A DNA stretch of 64,000 nt, taken from assembly GCA_001314845.1 (NCBI GenBank), contig LJZQ01000008.1, positions 33,355-97,354 on the forward strand, given 5' to 3'. Position numbers and translations under genes: made by a program. This document shows, one piece after another, positions 53,263-62,816 of the stretch. Each line of letters starts with the position of its first letter. Position 1 is the first letter of the stretch. The notes under the pieces are model-generated. The model had not been told where the DNA came from. It worked only from the letters and a program-made list of their open reading frames with translations, and made no database searches. Source of the stretch: Marinobacter excellens HL-55 (lineage in GTDB: Bacteria; Pseudomonadota; Gammaproteobacteria; Pseudomonadales; Oleiphilaceae).

Positions 53263-54132
53263 TCATCGCTGAAACGCATCCAGGATCGACAGCACAGCAG
53301 GCCCACCAATCAACATGAACAACGACGGAAGCATAAATAACATCATAATGACAGTCATACGCGCTCCTATCCTGTTGGTTTCCTCTTTAAGTTTGCTGCG
53401 CTCCTCGTGTTGAGCTTCCTGCACGATCTGGTCCAGGCCCGAAGCAACTTTGGAGCCCAAGGTGCCTGACTGCTTCATCAATGCGACATAACTCCGCAGG
53501 ACTGTGAGGTTCCTATTTCGGCCTAACTCATCAAGCGCGGCACTGCGCTCGGCTCCACTTTCCATAACACGATTAAAGCGATCAATCCTGCGTATCAGGC
53601 GGGGCATAATGTCACGTGCCTGGTTGGAGATAAGCCTCAGAGAGCGCTCTGGGCTCAATCCCGCCTCCATCAACATTCTTGTGAGCTGACATAATTCTAT
53701 CGCTTCACGATTTTGCATTTTCTCAGCACTGGCACCCGCAGTACGGATGAATCGTCTGGGTAGGTAGAAAGCTCCGAGCAGACCAAGCGCCGCCGAAACA
53801 AATTCCAGTCGAGTAAACGCTATCAGGGCAATGGCTATCGGTAACGCCCAGCACCAGGCCAGATAGTATCGTCGGGAAGCAGTGGCGCTGCGCCCCGTGG
53901 CGTCGAGGTAAGGCTCTAGCTCCTGAAAATCGGATGCAAACAGCTTTTGATCTACCAACCAGAACACGAAGTCGCCGCCAGCTTCCTCAGATTCATCGAC
54001 CAAGGCTACCCTTCGATGATTTAGCCGCGCATGAATTCTGGCTTTGATGCTCCAGTTGGGGGCGCTACGAAGCGCAACGACAGCCGTTAGGCCAGCCAGA
54101 GCCAGCGCACCAATAAACATCAATTCAGGCAC
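53263..54132 (-). CDS. tadC: Tad pilus inner membrane platform protein TadC
   Basis: A 289-residue type II secretion F-domain protein. Helices near the N-terminus (ELMFIGALALAGLTAVVALR), in the middle (PIAIALIAFTRLEFVSAALG) and at the C-terminus (MTVIMMLFMLPSLFMLIGGP) match TadC. The T2SSF domain reads QLTRMLMEAGLSPERSLRLI. It forms the membrane platform with TadB for the TadA motor. The start may be the GTG at 54132 (GGGGTGGGGC upstream) or the ATG at 54120; the former overlaps the tadB stop by eight bases. Confidence 0.93.
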   Translation of the reverse strand: MPELMFIGALALAGLTAVVALRSAPNWSIKARIHARLNHRRVALVDESEEAGGDFVFWLVDQKLFASDFQELEPYLDATGRSATASRRYYLAWCWALPIAIALIAFTRLEFVSAALGLLGAFYLPRRFIRTAGASAEKMQNREAIELCQLTRMLMEAGLSPERSLRLISNQARDIMPRLIRRIDRFNRVMESGAERSAALDELGRNRNLTVLRSYVALMKQSGTLGSKVASGLDQIVQEAQHEERSKLKEETNRIGARMTVIMMLFMLPSLFMLIGGPAVLSILDAFQR

Positions 54133-55042
54133 GCCCCACCCCCCGGATCAAGTTCCAGATCATGAATATGCCAAGAAGCTGCAACCCACCCGAAATTGTC
54201 AAAAGCGTATGGCCAACGTCAGATTGAAGCAATTTTTCAGAAAACTGCTCATTAAGAACCACCATGTAAACGGCGAGCGCTGGTGGAAGCAACGCAAACA
54301 CAACAGCAGTAAACCGCGTCTCTGCGGTAGCGGCAAGAAACTCTCTGCGCAGCTCCTGTTGGGATCTGATTGCACGGGAAACTTCAAACAGAATTGGGCG
54401 TAAAGAGGATCCGAACCTTGAGGACGTCCTCAAAGCGATGGAAACCTGAGTAAACGCCGGCACTTGATAAAAACCCGCAAAAGCATCCAGTACCTCGGTA
54501 TAGTCACGCCCCTGGGCAACTGCATTGCGCAGGCGAAACACCATGGGATCAAACACTGGCGAGGCATCGGCGAACGCCATGACAATGCTCTGTTCTACCG
54601 ACCTGCCAACAGAAATAGACCGAAGCATATTATCCAGAATCGCGGGTAGCTCTTCGTATATTTTTCGACGCTGTTTTTCGAATTTCACCCGCCAAAGTGT
54701 CATCATGGCTGTGGCTATGAAGAAAACTAATACCAGCGCCTCAACCCAGCCTCGATAAAAAAAAGCAAGCACCACGCCAGTAACGACCAAAACCGAAAGC
54801 AGCATAAGTTTTGTCGCCGAAATTTTGATGCCGGCGCGCATCAATAGATTTTGTAGCGGACCGAGGTCGATGACAGCCAATCGTTCCTCAGTAGCGGTGG
54901 TCTCGCGCGCCAGGCGGCTTTTAACTCGTTTTTTTACACTAGCACCCACCAACAACCTGCTTACGATCAGCTGAGCAAGCATGACCATCAGCGCGCCTGT
55001 TCCGACCAACAAGCTCAGAAACCAGAGAACCTGGCTAGTCAT
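54125..55042 (-). CDS. tadB: Tad pilus inner membrane platform protein TadB
   Basis: A 305-residue protein with N-terminal helices (LWFLSLLVGTGALMVMLAQ), a second pair near residues 78-115 and a final pair near 260-300. The T2SSF domain includes LPAILDNMLRSISVGRSVEQ, the TadB pattern. It pairs with TadC. The start overlaps tadA by four bases (ATGA), and the end overlaps tadC by eight bases. Confidence 0.94.
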   Translation of the reverse strand: MTSQVLWFLSLLVGTGALMVMLAQLIVSRLLVGASVKKRVKSRLARETTATEERLAVIDLGPLQNLLMRAGIKISATKLMLLSVLVVTGVVLAFFYRGWVEALVLVFFIATAMMTLWRVKFEKQRRKIYEELPAILDNMLRSISVGRSVEQSIVMAFADASPVFDPMVFRLRNAVAQGRDYTEVLDAFAGFYQVPAFTQVSIALRTSSRFGSSLRPILFEVSRAIRSQQELRREFLAATAETRFTAVVFALLPPALAVYMVVLNEQFSEKLLQSDVGHTLLTISGGLQLLGIFMIWNLIRGVGRA

Positions 55043-56232
55043 GCACCGATCTCCTGCGCAGCAGACCAGTCCATCTCCGGCGATTTGTACAGCGTCTCCA
55101 TTCTATAGGGGTCAGATTTTGATGGCCTGAGTGCAACTACTTCACTGACCAGCCTCCGACCGTTAGGCAAGCGGGCTAGTTGCACCACTATGTCCAGGGA
55201 AGAGCCGATTAGACGACCGATAGCCTTCTCTCCGGCGTCGTATCCATTGACTGCAAGCAACGTCTCTATCCTGATCAACGCATCTCTGGCGGAATTGGAG
55301 TGAATGGTGCTCATCGACCCCTCATGCCCGGTGTTCATAGCTTGAAGTAATTCAATTATCTCACCGGAGCGCACTTCTCCGACGATTACCCTGTCAGGCC
55401 GCATTCGTAATGCGTTGACGATAAGATCCTTCGCGGTGACCCGGCCACTACCTTCCGTGTTAGCCGGACGCGTTTCAAGCCTCACGATATGAGGATGATT
55501 GAGCTGCAACTCAGCTGAATCCTCGATCGTTACAATGCGCTCATCTTTGGGAATGAACTCGCTTAGCAAGTTAAGAATCGTGGTCTTACCTGTGCCTGTT
55601 CCCCCGCTCACCAAAAGATTACGCCGTGACTCAACAACCTGAGCCAAAATATCCAGACACTCTCGTGTCATGGACCCGAGATTCACGAGTTCGTTAGCCG
55701 TGAGATGTTTTGACGAGAATTTTCGGATGGACATGGAGGGACCATCAAGCGCTATGGGCGGAATGATGGCATTAACCCTGGAACCATCAGGTAAGCGGGC
55801 ATCCACCATTGGGCTGCTCTCATCCAGTCTGCGCCCAAGCGGTGCAAGTATACGGCGAATAATTCTTATTACATGCTCGTCGTCAATAAAACGAGTCTGA
55901 ACTTTTTGAAGGATGCCTGAGATTTCAACAAAAACACTTTTGGCGCCGTTTATCAGGATGTCGTTTATCTGGTCATCTGCCAGTAGGGGCTCGAGCGGCC
56001 CAAAACCTAACACCTCGTCCACCATTTCTCTGACCAGCATGGATTGATCAGAGCTGGCCATGGGTATTCTATGAGCCGCAATGTAATGCTCGACAACTGA
56101 CTGAATGAAACGGGCCACCTGATCCTTTTCAACCCGGTCGACCTCAATACCTTCCTCATCCAGCCGCTCGATGATGTGTGAATGCACACTTCTCTTGAGG
56201 TTTTGATAGTCGTCGTCGATTCTAGTAGGCAT
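55039..56232 (-). CDS. tadA: Tad pilus assembly ATPase TadA/CpaF
   Basis: A 397-residue secretion ATPase. Walker [15 protein letters not shown] near residues 208-221; Asp box [15 protein letters not shown]; Walker B area [16 protein letters not shown]; His box [15 protein letters not shown]. The N-terminal helical region ([20 protein letters not shown]) and the [11 protein letters not shown] segment are typical of CpaF. It powers pilus extension and possibly retraction. It is ten bases after tadZ and overlaps tadB. Confidence 0.96.
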   Translation of the reverse strand: MPTRIDDDYQNLKRSVHSHIIERLDEEGIEVDRVEKDQVARFIQSVVEHYIAAHRIPMASSDQSMLVREMVDEVLGFGPLEPLLADDQINDILINGAKSVFVEISGILQKVQTRFIDDEHVIRIIRRILAPLGRRLDESSPMVDARLPDGSRVNAIIPPIALDGPSMSIRKFSSKHLTANELVNLGSMTRECLDILAQVVESRRNLLVSGGTGTGKTTILNLLSEFIPKDERIVTIEDSAELQLNHPHIVRLETRPANTEGSGRVTAKDLIVNALRMRPDRVIVGEVRSGEIIELLQAMNTGHEGSMSTIHSNSARDALIRIETLLAVNGYDAGEKAIGRLIGSSLDIVVQLARLPNGRRLVSEVVALRPSKSDPYRMETLYKSPEMDWSAAQEIGA

Positions 56233-56242
56233 TTAAGACCCC

Positions 56243-57421
56243 TCAGGCGCTGGCGCGCTTTAATATCAGGCTGGAGAGACCTTTTTCTTTTTCAATGAAC
56301 TGTTTTCTAACAAAGCTTCGCAAACATTTTTCATACTGAGTTTTGGCCGGCAACAAAGATATCGGAATACCCGCATTGATTGCATCCAGTCTGTATCTCC
56401 ACTCAATCGGGATAAGTAAATCACAGGATCGCCCGAGAGTTTTTTCAGCATCGGACAATGACAGATTGCTCTTTTTCTCGAAACCGTCAACGACAACGAA
56501 AACGCGACATCTGTCTGAGACCCAGTCTGACGCATACTTGATAATGTCATCGCTGGATTGAATTTGATCGACCGCTGGGTGGGTCAACAACATAATGTTC
56601 GATACGTCCGAACCCAGCGCCCTTAACCAGCCTTCAAGGTGGCCAGCTTCTACACGTATAACGAGATGATCGAACAGGCTGGCGAGTTGTGTGATGGTGA
56701 TGTAAAGATCGGCGCCGGCGTCACCTTCCAGCGCTTTCGAATCAAGCTGACCCGACAACAACCTTAAACCTGGAGAAAATTCCTCAAGTGCGGTTTCTAC
56801 AAAGTTGCGGTCAACGTTGTCACCTCTGGATACCAAGTCGTTGAGGGTCAACCTGTTAAGATTGTCAAAGTAGAAGGTTCGATTTGGGTCTGAGCCCGAG
56901 TCTAGCGCAAGAATGCTTTTGTCTTTTTGGGACTCACTGAGCTCATGAACAAAGTTCTGACCAAAGAAGCGGGTATCCACAACCGCTGAAGCGGCCGTTA
57001 CAATCGTGATATTACTCTTAATTTCGCGACTAGACGCCCCTCTTGCTGGCGCAGCTACGCTGGCGACTTTCGCCACCCGCTCTCGGGCGGAATCTGCATC
57101 TACGCCTGTAATCAGGCAGTCGCGGGCGCCAGCACGCATGATATTAAGAAGTAAATCTTGAGATATGCGCTGAGACACCCCTACCAGATGCGCCTCAGGG
57201 CAGGATTTCTGAACCGCAGAAAACACCTTTAAGGCTCTGCTGGCCTCGTTTTCGTCTATTGCCACGATGACGACAGCTGCACCAGTTGCTTGAACTAACC
57301 GGCTTACACGAGAGAGATCCGACGAACTGACAAGTTCGAGATTCCAGTCAGATTCCAGAACGCGCTCAAGCCAAACGCGAACGCCAACATCGTCAGCAAC
57401 ACAAATAATGGTATCGCTCAT
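56243..57421 (-). CDS. tadZ: TadZ/CpaE-like pilus localisation protein with degenerate P-loop
   Basis: A 392-residue protein with an N-terminal receiver-like domain (residues about 1-125; IICVADDVGVRVWLERVLES, SRALKVFSAVQKSCPEAHLV) and a C-terminal MinD/ParA-like domain. The place of the usual KGGVGKTT loop reads TAASAVVDTRF, so ATP binding is doubtful. The later motif DKSILALDSGSDPNRTFYF occupies the place of the DLD strand. TadZ proteins position the Tad machine at the pole. A degenerate P-loop is known in some family members. Operon position between rcpA and tadA supports the call. Confidence 0.87.
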   Translation of the reverse strand: MSDTIICVADDVGVRVWLERVLESDWNLELVSSSDLSRVSRLVQATGAAVVIVAIDENEASRALKVFSAVQKSCPEAHLVGVSQRISQDLLLNIMRAGARDCLITGVDADSARERVAKVASVAAPARGASSREIKSNITIVTAASAVVDTRFFGQNFVHELSESQKDKSILALDSGSDPNRTFYFDNLNRLTLNDLVSRGDNVDRNFVETALEEFSPGLRLLSGQLDSKALEGDAGADLYITITQLASLFDHLVIRVEAGHLEGWLRALGSDVSNIMLLTHPAVDQIQSSDDIIKYASDWVSDRCRVFVVVDGFEKKSNLSLSDAEKTLGRSCDLLIPIEWRYRLDAINAGIPISLLPAKTQYEKCLRSFVRKQFIEKEKGLSSLILKRASA

Positions 57422-57432
57422 GCCTTACTCCA

Positions 57433-58623
57433 TCACCAGCTAAGACCGCTTTCGATCGGCGCTCCCGCTTTACCGGGATTAATGGCCATGTCGAACCAGT
57501 CTGTGCTGCTCTGTTCGTATTGGCGACCAAAATTTCTGACTTCAGCAGGCAACCGGCTCATGGCAGTTACAAACCTGGGCGTAACCACCATGATGAGCTC
57601 TTTATCCTCAGATGACACTCGGTCAGAGCGGAAAAAAGCGCCTAGGATCGGAATATTGCCCAACCCGGGCAACCGGTCGCTGCTATTTGTGGTTGACCGG
57701 CTTACCAGTCCGCTGATGATAAAACTCTGCCCCGGCGCCATTGAAACCATCGTTTCTGTTCTGCGGATTCGTAAACCAGGCACTGAAACGCCTGCTGTGG
57801 TGACGCCAGATGAAAAGTCCAGTTCACTGACTTCGGGAGCGACTTTCAGCACTATCTGATTCTCGTCAATTACCGTAGGGGTCAGCGCCAGACTGACGCC
57901 AAACTCCTTAAATTCGATCTGGACATCCCCGTCTCGGGACGAAACCGGTATAGGAAACTCTCCGCCAGATAAAAAGGTGGCGGTTTGTCCGCTGAGGCTT
58001 ACAAGAGAGGGTTCTGCAAGGGTATAAGCGAAGCCTCCAGACTCCAACGCATTAATAACGCTGAGCGAGTTCGATCCGAAACTGAAAAGGTTAAAGCCCT
58101 CAGCCCTGAGAGCACCAGGAATAGATGGAGCCGAGCCCGCTGCACCGGCACTTGCTGACCCCGGAGGCGCAATTGTCACGCCATTCGCACCGCCATTAAA
58201 AAGTCTGGAATAATAAACCCCCAGCGTGTTCAGCTCTGAGCGGTTTACTTCCACGATGCGAATATCAGTTTGCACCTGCATCGGCGTTGGGTTTTTAGCA
58301 CCACCAAACCGGGAAACCTGATAACCGGTGACTCTTGGCAATGAAGCTCCCTCCAGCCAAACCCGAACCGTTGCAGTACCGGGTGACTCAGCGGTAACGA
58401 TGACCTCACTCTCGCCCGAGGCGGTCACCGAGACCACTCTAGGGTCCGAAACGGAAATTTTAGCGAGGGGTTCCAGAAACTGCAGAACGTCTTGCTCTCC
58501 TTGCCCAAGCGAGACTGGTTTTCCTGAGGCAAAGGCTGATGTTGTAAACGCTAACAATAGACCGGGGACAATGTGGCGAAACCATAAACTGAAAGCTTTT
58601 ACCCAACCGGTTTTATTGCACAT
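57433..58623 (-). CDS. rcpA: Tad secretin RcpA/CpaC
   Basis: From the ATG at 58623 (AAGGAG six bases upstream) the protein has 396 residues. Signal peptide HIVPGLLLAFTTSAFASG; a BON/pilus N-terminal domain (LEPLAKISVSDPRVVSVTAS), then a secretin domain. Within it are EFKEFGVSLALTPTV and RRTETMVSMAPGQSFIISGL, and the typical LPGLGNIPILGAFFRS before VTPRFV. It makes the outer membrane pore of the Tad machine. The start overlaps rcpC by 11 bases. No dedicated pilotin (RcpB) gene is seen next to it. Confidence 0.95.
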   Translation of the reverse strand: MCNKTGWVKAFSLWFRHIVPGLLLAFTTSAFASGKPVSLGQGEQDVLQFLEPLAKISVSDPRVVSVTASGESEVIVTAESPGTATVRVWLEGASLPRVTGYQVSRFGGAKNPTPMQVQTDIRIVEVNRSELNTLGVYYSRLFNGGANGVTIAPPGSASAGAAGSAPSIPGALRAEGFNLFSFGSNSLSVINALESGGFAYTLAEPSLVSLSGQTATFLSGGEFPIPVSSRDGDVQIEFKEFGVSLALTPTVIDENQIVLKVAPEVSELDFSSGVTTAGVSVPGLRIRRTETMVSMAPGQSFIISGLVSRSTTNSSDRLPGLGNIPILGAFFRSDRVSSEDKELIMVVTPRFVTAMSRLPAEVRNFGRQYEQSSTDWFDMAINPGKAGAPIESGLSW

Positions 58624-59497
58624 AAACACTCCTTGTAGTGGAACCCTCGAATATCTGAATCTGCCTTCCTTCTGGGGTTTCTGATTGTTCTTTTTGCTCT
58701 CCAGCCATAGCCTGAGGATCTTCCTCAGGTTGTTCCCTAATGGGCCGGATATCGTTGAGAAATGCCAAACGATGGATTTCTTCTTTCAACTGCGGCTCAT
58801 CGGCCATATCAGAGGCACTGGCAACAAAAGATAACCTGGATTCTGACGCAGCCAGTAAAATACGGGCCACATCATCCCGAGGAACCGAAAGAACAAGGGT
58901 TTGATTACGCCGCTGATTATCGTTCGATTGTTCTTCAGCAGGGTCAGTCGAGCCCTGGACCGCCAGGACCTCGACCTGGCTTAGGATTTCCACCGTAACC
59001 GCCTCATCGTCCGCTACACCCCTGAAACTGCCGTAAATATCGAGATAATCGCCAGGCAAAACAAGCCCCCCCACACTCGTCAGGGGAGTCAGATCCAACG
59101 CCAGTGCGCGTTTGCCTTCGGTCACTAACGGTTGAAGCCGGGTTGCAGGCTCAAAGAAATCGGTTGTCAGAATCTCGCCCGCCTTGAATTGCCTCTCAAG
59201 AGGCTGGTCGTAAGACAGATTACTCGCTGAAACTGCTGTTTCGATAACAGCCGCCGTTTCAATCGTTGACACCGACTCTGGATCGAGAGTGTCTCCGGCA
59301 TTTAGTGTACGGGTAGCGATAACATAAGATGATTTAAGCTCGGATTCGCGTGATTCTGAATCTTCAACAAGTTTTGCGGCTTCCGTGAGAGACGACTGTT
59401 CAGCGTTTTGCGTTGAGAGCAAACCATAAATGGCCAAGCCGATCGCCGCTGACGCAAGCACTAAAGATGGTAAGGCGTATATAAACCTTGACCTCAT
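58613..59497 (-). CDS. rcpC: Tad pilus assembly protein RcpC/CpaB
   Basis: A 294-residue protein with one N-terminal membrane helix (FIYALPSLVLASAAIGLAIY). An SAF domain follows (VIATRTLNAGDTLDPESVST, then LERQFKAGEILTTDFFEP) and the RcpC/CpaB conserved VGGLVLPGDYLDIYGSF. It is periplasmic and is thought to support the secretin. The C-terminus is acidic and Gln-rich (QPEEDPQAMAGEQKEQS). Confidence 0.93.
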   Translation of the reverse strand: MRSRFIYALPSLVLASAAIGLAIYGLLSTQNAEQSSLTEAAKLVEDSESRESELKSSYVIATRTLNAGDTLDPESVSTIETAAVIETAVSASNLSYDQPLERQFKAGEILTTDFFEPATRLQPLVTEGKRALALDLTPLTSVGGLVLPGDYLDIYGSFRGVADDEAVTVEILSQVEVLAVQGSTDPAEEQSNDNQRRNQTLVLSVPRDDVARILLAASESRLSFVASASDMADEPQLKEEIHRLAFLNDIRPIREQPEEDPQAMAGEQKEQSETPEGRQIQIFEGSTTRSVYVQ

Positions 59498-59537
59498 GTT
59501 TCATATCCTTTGCCAGCCAGGATGGATTTTTTGTCCT

Positions 59538-59978
59538 TCAGAATGCTACGGATGAGCGCGCCGTCAACGAAGTAGGCAGCGGAGGAAATGAGCCCAGGCC
59601 AAACACGTTTACCTGCGGCAAAAACCCTGACTCAGTCGCTTCGGCGCGAAGCGTACATTCCAAAAGATCAAGACCTCCATCCGTGCTTACAGAACATTGA
59701 CTTTCGACAACTCTATCCGCCGCTGCCTTCGGAAGACGCTGCCTGAGAGCCTCCAGAACCTGGTTACTGTGAGCAATGGCGTCATCCGAGAAATCAGCCG
59801 ACGCCCTTCGGTCAAGCGAGAAAACGGCAGAAGATGCTCGATCAACCGCCACCTGCATTTGTGACTTGGTGAAGAATAGTACCCCATAGCCCGCTGCGCC
59901 ATATAAGAATCCAACCAGGATTGGAAACACAAGCACGAACTCCAAGGTGATCACACCTCTCGATCGGATTGCTGCCAT
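59538..59978 (-). CDS. tadE: TadE-like pseudopilin
   Basis: From the ATG at 59978 the product has 146 residues. It begins MAAIRSRGVITLEFVLVFPI, the TadE pattern of a short basic leader, a cleavage Gly, Glu at +5 and a hydrophobic helix. The frame extends upstream by 16 codons with no ribosome site, so the shorter start is preferred; GGTGGG lies upstream. The mature region has two Cys (ECTL and ESQCSVS). It is probably a minor pilin. It lies between flp and rcpC. Confidence 0.85.
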   Translation of the reverse strand: MAAIRSRGVITLEFVLVFPILVGFLYGAAGYGVLFFTKSQMQVAVDRASSAVFSLDRRASADFSDDAIAHSNQVLEALRQRLPKAAADRVVESQCSVSTDGGLDLLECTLRAEATESGFLPQVNVFGLGSFPPLPTSLTARSSVAF

Positions 59979-60065
59979 GACGTTTAGCCCACCGCTGACT
60001 GGGTAACGCTGTTCACCAGAAGGCAAGAGTACAAAACAGTACCGGCTGGCAAACTGCGAATAAAC

Positions 60066-60275
60066 TCAGGGAGTAGCCGCTTCCTCGACATCCCCGAACA
60101 GATTCTGAAGCGTGGTTGAAATGGTACTGGCAATATCATCATTTAAACCAATCACCGCAATCAGAATGGCTATTACGACCGCACCCAGCATCAGATATTC
60201 CAATGACGATGCACCCTTTTCGCGATTGAAAGTCGCCATGCCGGTAAACTTTGCAAACATCTTTTTTGTTCTCAT
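60066..60275 (-). CDS. flp: Flp-type major pilin
   Basis: A 69-residue prepilin. The leader ends REKG, then ASSLEYLMLGAVVIAILIAV with Glu at position +5 and the adjacent Tyr of Flp pilins. Cleavage between Gly21 and Ala22 would leave a 48-residue mature pilin. The first gene of the Tad operon, it has GGTGAGAG before the ATG. A prepilin peptidase (TadV) is needed but absent from the window. Confidence 0.94.
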   Translation of the reverse strand: MRTKKMFAKFTGMATFNREKGASSLEYLMLGAVVIAILIAVIGLNDDIASTISTTLQNLFGDVEEAATP

Positions 60276-60340
60276 TTTTCTCTCACCCCGATTGATGATT
60301 TACACACTTTAGCCCGCGAACAGTCCGAAACTGACACATT

Positions 60341-60357
60341 ATCGTGGACTATACGAT
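60341..60357. promoter_or_regulatory. Dyad upstream of flp
   Basis: ATCGT (60341-60345) and ACGAT (60353-60357) form an inverted repeat around GGACTAT, about 65-80 bases upstream of the flp start. TTGATA lies just upstream of it on the minus strand (around 60365), so it falls in or beside a plausible promoter and may bind a regulator. Confidence 0.35.
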
Positions 60358-60455
60358 AAAGCTATCAAACCAGTTAATATAAGGGTAGCTCTCCAGGGAC
60401 CAACTTACACCGTCATTTCTGCAAAACTTTGTAAATTTATAAAGCAATTGTTTGA

Positions 60456-61832
60456 CTATTTGTGCCAACGGCCGTCTTTGGCAAACTGCCCCGGGTCAAT
60501 GCCGCGAGCTTCTATCTCCTCTTCTACACTCTCTTTGAGCAGGCTGTAGATAGGGATACCAGCTTGAATACCAACACGAAAAATCATCGAAAGTCGTCGA
60601 GCGAAAAATGGGCAAGGCGTCTCAGGGTTAGCAAACTCATAACTCATGACACGGGACGCACCAAAAAGTGGCGCCAACTGGCCTAATTTGAACTTTTTGT
60701 CCTCTTGCTTCAGGTAGGCCAATACCGCATGCCCGGCCATTGGCTCTGAAATGAGAAATCGAATGTCCTCAGGGTACCGGAACAAATATCGTAGCAGGAT
60801 AGCTGTCGGCGCATCTACGCGCTGCTGGGGGCGCTGACGAAAACGGTAAAAGGCTTTAACTTGTAAACCCAACACCCAATACGCTTCCGCACTGGTTAGT
60901 CCGAAGCTTTCCCTGAACAACGCAAACAGGCTGTCACTTCGCCCAAGTATCGGCCGACAAAATCTGTCGTAACTGAGAAATTTGTCATCGCTTACAGGCG
61001 AGTTGTTAACCCATTTGCCCCTAACAAGTGCGTTGAACGGGTCAAGATCCCTGGATTTCGCTTCATCACGCAATACCGCCAAGTAGCAATCGTTGAACCA
61101 TTTACCAAACGTCTTGTGCACTGCAGATTCAAAACTCAGATGTGCCTCGTCATCCAGCCAGTCGGTTAGTGAATCCTTTTCCCGGAGCAATGCCCACCCG
61201 TCATGACGCTTGAGAGCATTAATCACATAGTCTGGAGCATCATCCGACACAGACACAATGCCCTGTAGCTCGGCCTTGAAAAGCTCTGCATATTTACCGA
61301 CTACCAGCAACTGCAGACGCGCAACCGGTAACCCGGCACTTTGAATACCGGCAGCACCCTCACTTAACATCTTGTATGAAGATATGTAGGAACGACCAAA
61401 GAGAGGAGCAAAACCAGATTTTGCACCGGGCCTGACCGACTGCCCCTCCCCAATGGCATTGATAAATGGCTGTAGCAACTCAAAGACTTCAACGCTTGTA
61501 GGCCTCAGCGGGATCGGAACCAGCTGAGGACATTTAAGAAGCAGTCTCACCAAAACAGCCTGGCTCGGCCGGATGCCCGGAAGCTCCACATCATCATCTC
61601 CGGTCGTATCCTGCTGCAAGACGCTCTGCTCCGCAGCTCGACCGACTGTATACACCGATGACTTGGCTCTTTTTAGCTGGCTTAACCGATTAAGGGGAAC
61701 ATTCATGAGTAAAGCAAGATCCAGGTCACGAATTTCTCCTCCACCAAGATAGCTCTCTAGGACAGCTTTCAGGTTCGACAGCGTGCGACCGTTAATAGGC
61801 TCTGAAGGGTGAATCAATTCATTTTTGGACAT
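60456..61832 (-). CDS. Unknown protein with two related HTH-like halves
   Basis: A 458-residue soluble protein. Two parts look like diverged repeats. In the first, LALLMNVPLNRLSQLKRAKS is followed about 30 residues on by SQAVLVRLLLKCPQLVPIPL and then APLFGRSYISSYKMLSEG. In the second, AYWVLGLQVKAFYRFRQRPQ is followed by APTAILLRYLFRYPEDIRFL and APLFGASRVMSYEFANPE. Each part contains segments with HTH-type spacing. I do not recognise the family; a DNA-binding regulator is likely. It is encoded 180 bases upstream of flp on the same strand and divergently from the gene at 61996, so it could regulate either. Confidence 0.65.
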   Translation of the reverse strand: MSKNELIHPSEPINGRTLSNLKAVLESYLGGGEIRDLDLALLMNVPLNRLSQLKRAKSSVYTVGRAAEQSVLQQDTTGDDDVELPGIRPSQAVLVRLLLKCPQLVPIPLRPTSVEVFELLQPFINAIGEGQSVRPGAKSGFAPLFGRSYISSYKMLSEGAAGIQSAGLPVARLQLLVVGKYAELFKAELQGIVSVSDDAPDYVINALKRHDGWALLREKDSLTDWLDDEAHLSFESAVHKTFGKWFNDCYLAVLRDEAKSRDLDPFNALVRGKWVNNSPVSDDKFLSYDRFCRPILGRSDSLFALFRESFGLTSAEAYWVLGLQVKAFYRFRQRPQQRVDAPTAILLRYLFRYPEDIRFLISEPMAGHAVLAYLKQEDKKFKLGQLAPLFGASRVMSYEFANPETPCPFFARRLSMIFRVGIQAGIPIYSLLKESVEEEIEARGIDPGQFAKDGRWHK

Positions 61833-61995
61833 TGGGGCTGACTCGGACTTTTTGAAATTTTGTTAACTTTTGGAGTTTGTTCACAAACTACCGTTGTTAT
61901 GTTCTCTGCTATAATTTTCAATGCTACCATAGGATCCTGAATTTTTGCTTCGCAAATAACACCATATCTACTGACTTGAATGCACTTCACAAAGG

Positions 61996-62601
61996 ATGGT
62001 ACAGACCGTGTCTGCAATCGGAACCAAAACTTTCTTCCTCTTCGACGGTGACCGCCAACCAGACACTCATAAACTCGGATATCCAGACTACTTTCAAGGA
62101 TCTGAGTTAAAACTTCCCCGTAACGGCTTGACGCTACTTTATGGAAATAAGGGACCTGGCAGCCTGATTGGCGCAGCAGTCCGGGAGAGCGCTGCGACAG
62201 GTCGGGGCGTTTGCTTTGCCGATATTAAAGTCGAGATTGGCGAATGGGACAGCAACAAACAACGACTAAGTACGTTCGAGCACTGCAGATTCCTCAATCT
62301 CCCCCTGAGGGCCAATAAAGAAGTCCTGGATGACATTAACGTACACTGGAACCGCTGGCTGGACGAGGAATGCCTTCCCAATGAAGATTTCCCGAGAAAG
62401 CCGTCAAACAGGATGGATCTGTTAGACAAGCTGGTCAAAATTGCGCCCTATTGCCATTTGAATGCGATCGCCTATGACGCCGCTACTCGCTTTGGCATTG
62501 CTAAATTTGTGACCATTTTTAACCGGGACGCCATCCTACACGATCAGATAAATGTGATCCCGCCACAGACCAAAGTTTTGATAGATTTTCCCGGGGGCTG
62601 A
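61996..62601 (+). CDS. Unknown protein divergent from the tandem-HTH gene
   Basis: A 201-residue soluble protein (start at the ATG at 61996 or the GTG at 62008). No family recognised. The segment GLTLLYGNKGPGSLIGAAVR followed by RGVCFADIKVEI recalls a nucleotide-binding loop of P-loop type, but no GKT/GKS is present. The C-terminal part is mixed alpha/beta (AIYDAA-like helices and VTIFNRDAILHD). The gene shares a 160-base control region with the divergent tandem-HTH gene. Confidence 0.55.
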   Translation: MVQTVSAIGTKTFFLFDGDRQPDTHKLGYPDYFQGSELKLPRNGLTLLYGNKGPGSLIGAAVRESAATGRGVCFADIKVEIGEWDSNKQRLSTFEHCRFLNLPLRANKEVLDDINVHWNRWLDEECLPNEDFPRKPSNRMDLLDKLVKIAPYCHLNAIAYDAATRFGIAKFVTIFNRDAILHDQINVIPPQTKVLIDFPGG

Positions 62602-62742
62602 ACACTACTCCCCCACCCACACTCTCCCTTGATGCCACAATCAGACGACTCTTCCCCAGCCCGCAGCACTTTTCCTGAAGTTATTCTGCAGCACCAGACT
62701 GCGCAACCTATAATCATTGGTATGTGAGCAAACCGTAAAAAA

Positions 62743-62772
62743 TTGTCAATCCCTATTTTTTTATCGCATAAT
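62743..62772 (+). promoter_or_regulatory. Probable sigma70-type promoter of the OmpA-family gene
   Basis: TTGTCA at 62743-62748 and CATAAT at 62767-62772 are spaced by 18 bases, about 45 bases upstream of the start codon at 62817. A GGAGGG ribosome site lies at 62805-62810. A second -10-like TATACT at about 62779 is an alternative. Confidence 0.5.
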
Positions 62773-62816
62773 ACAATTTATACTCGAATCTGAATAATCG
62801 ATCTGGAGGGATCAAC

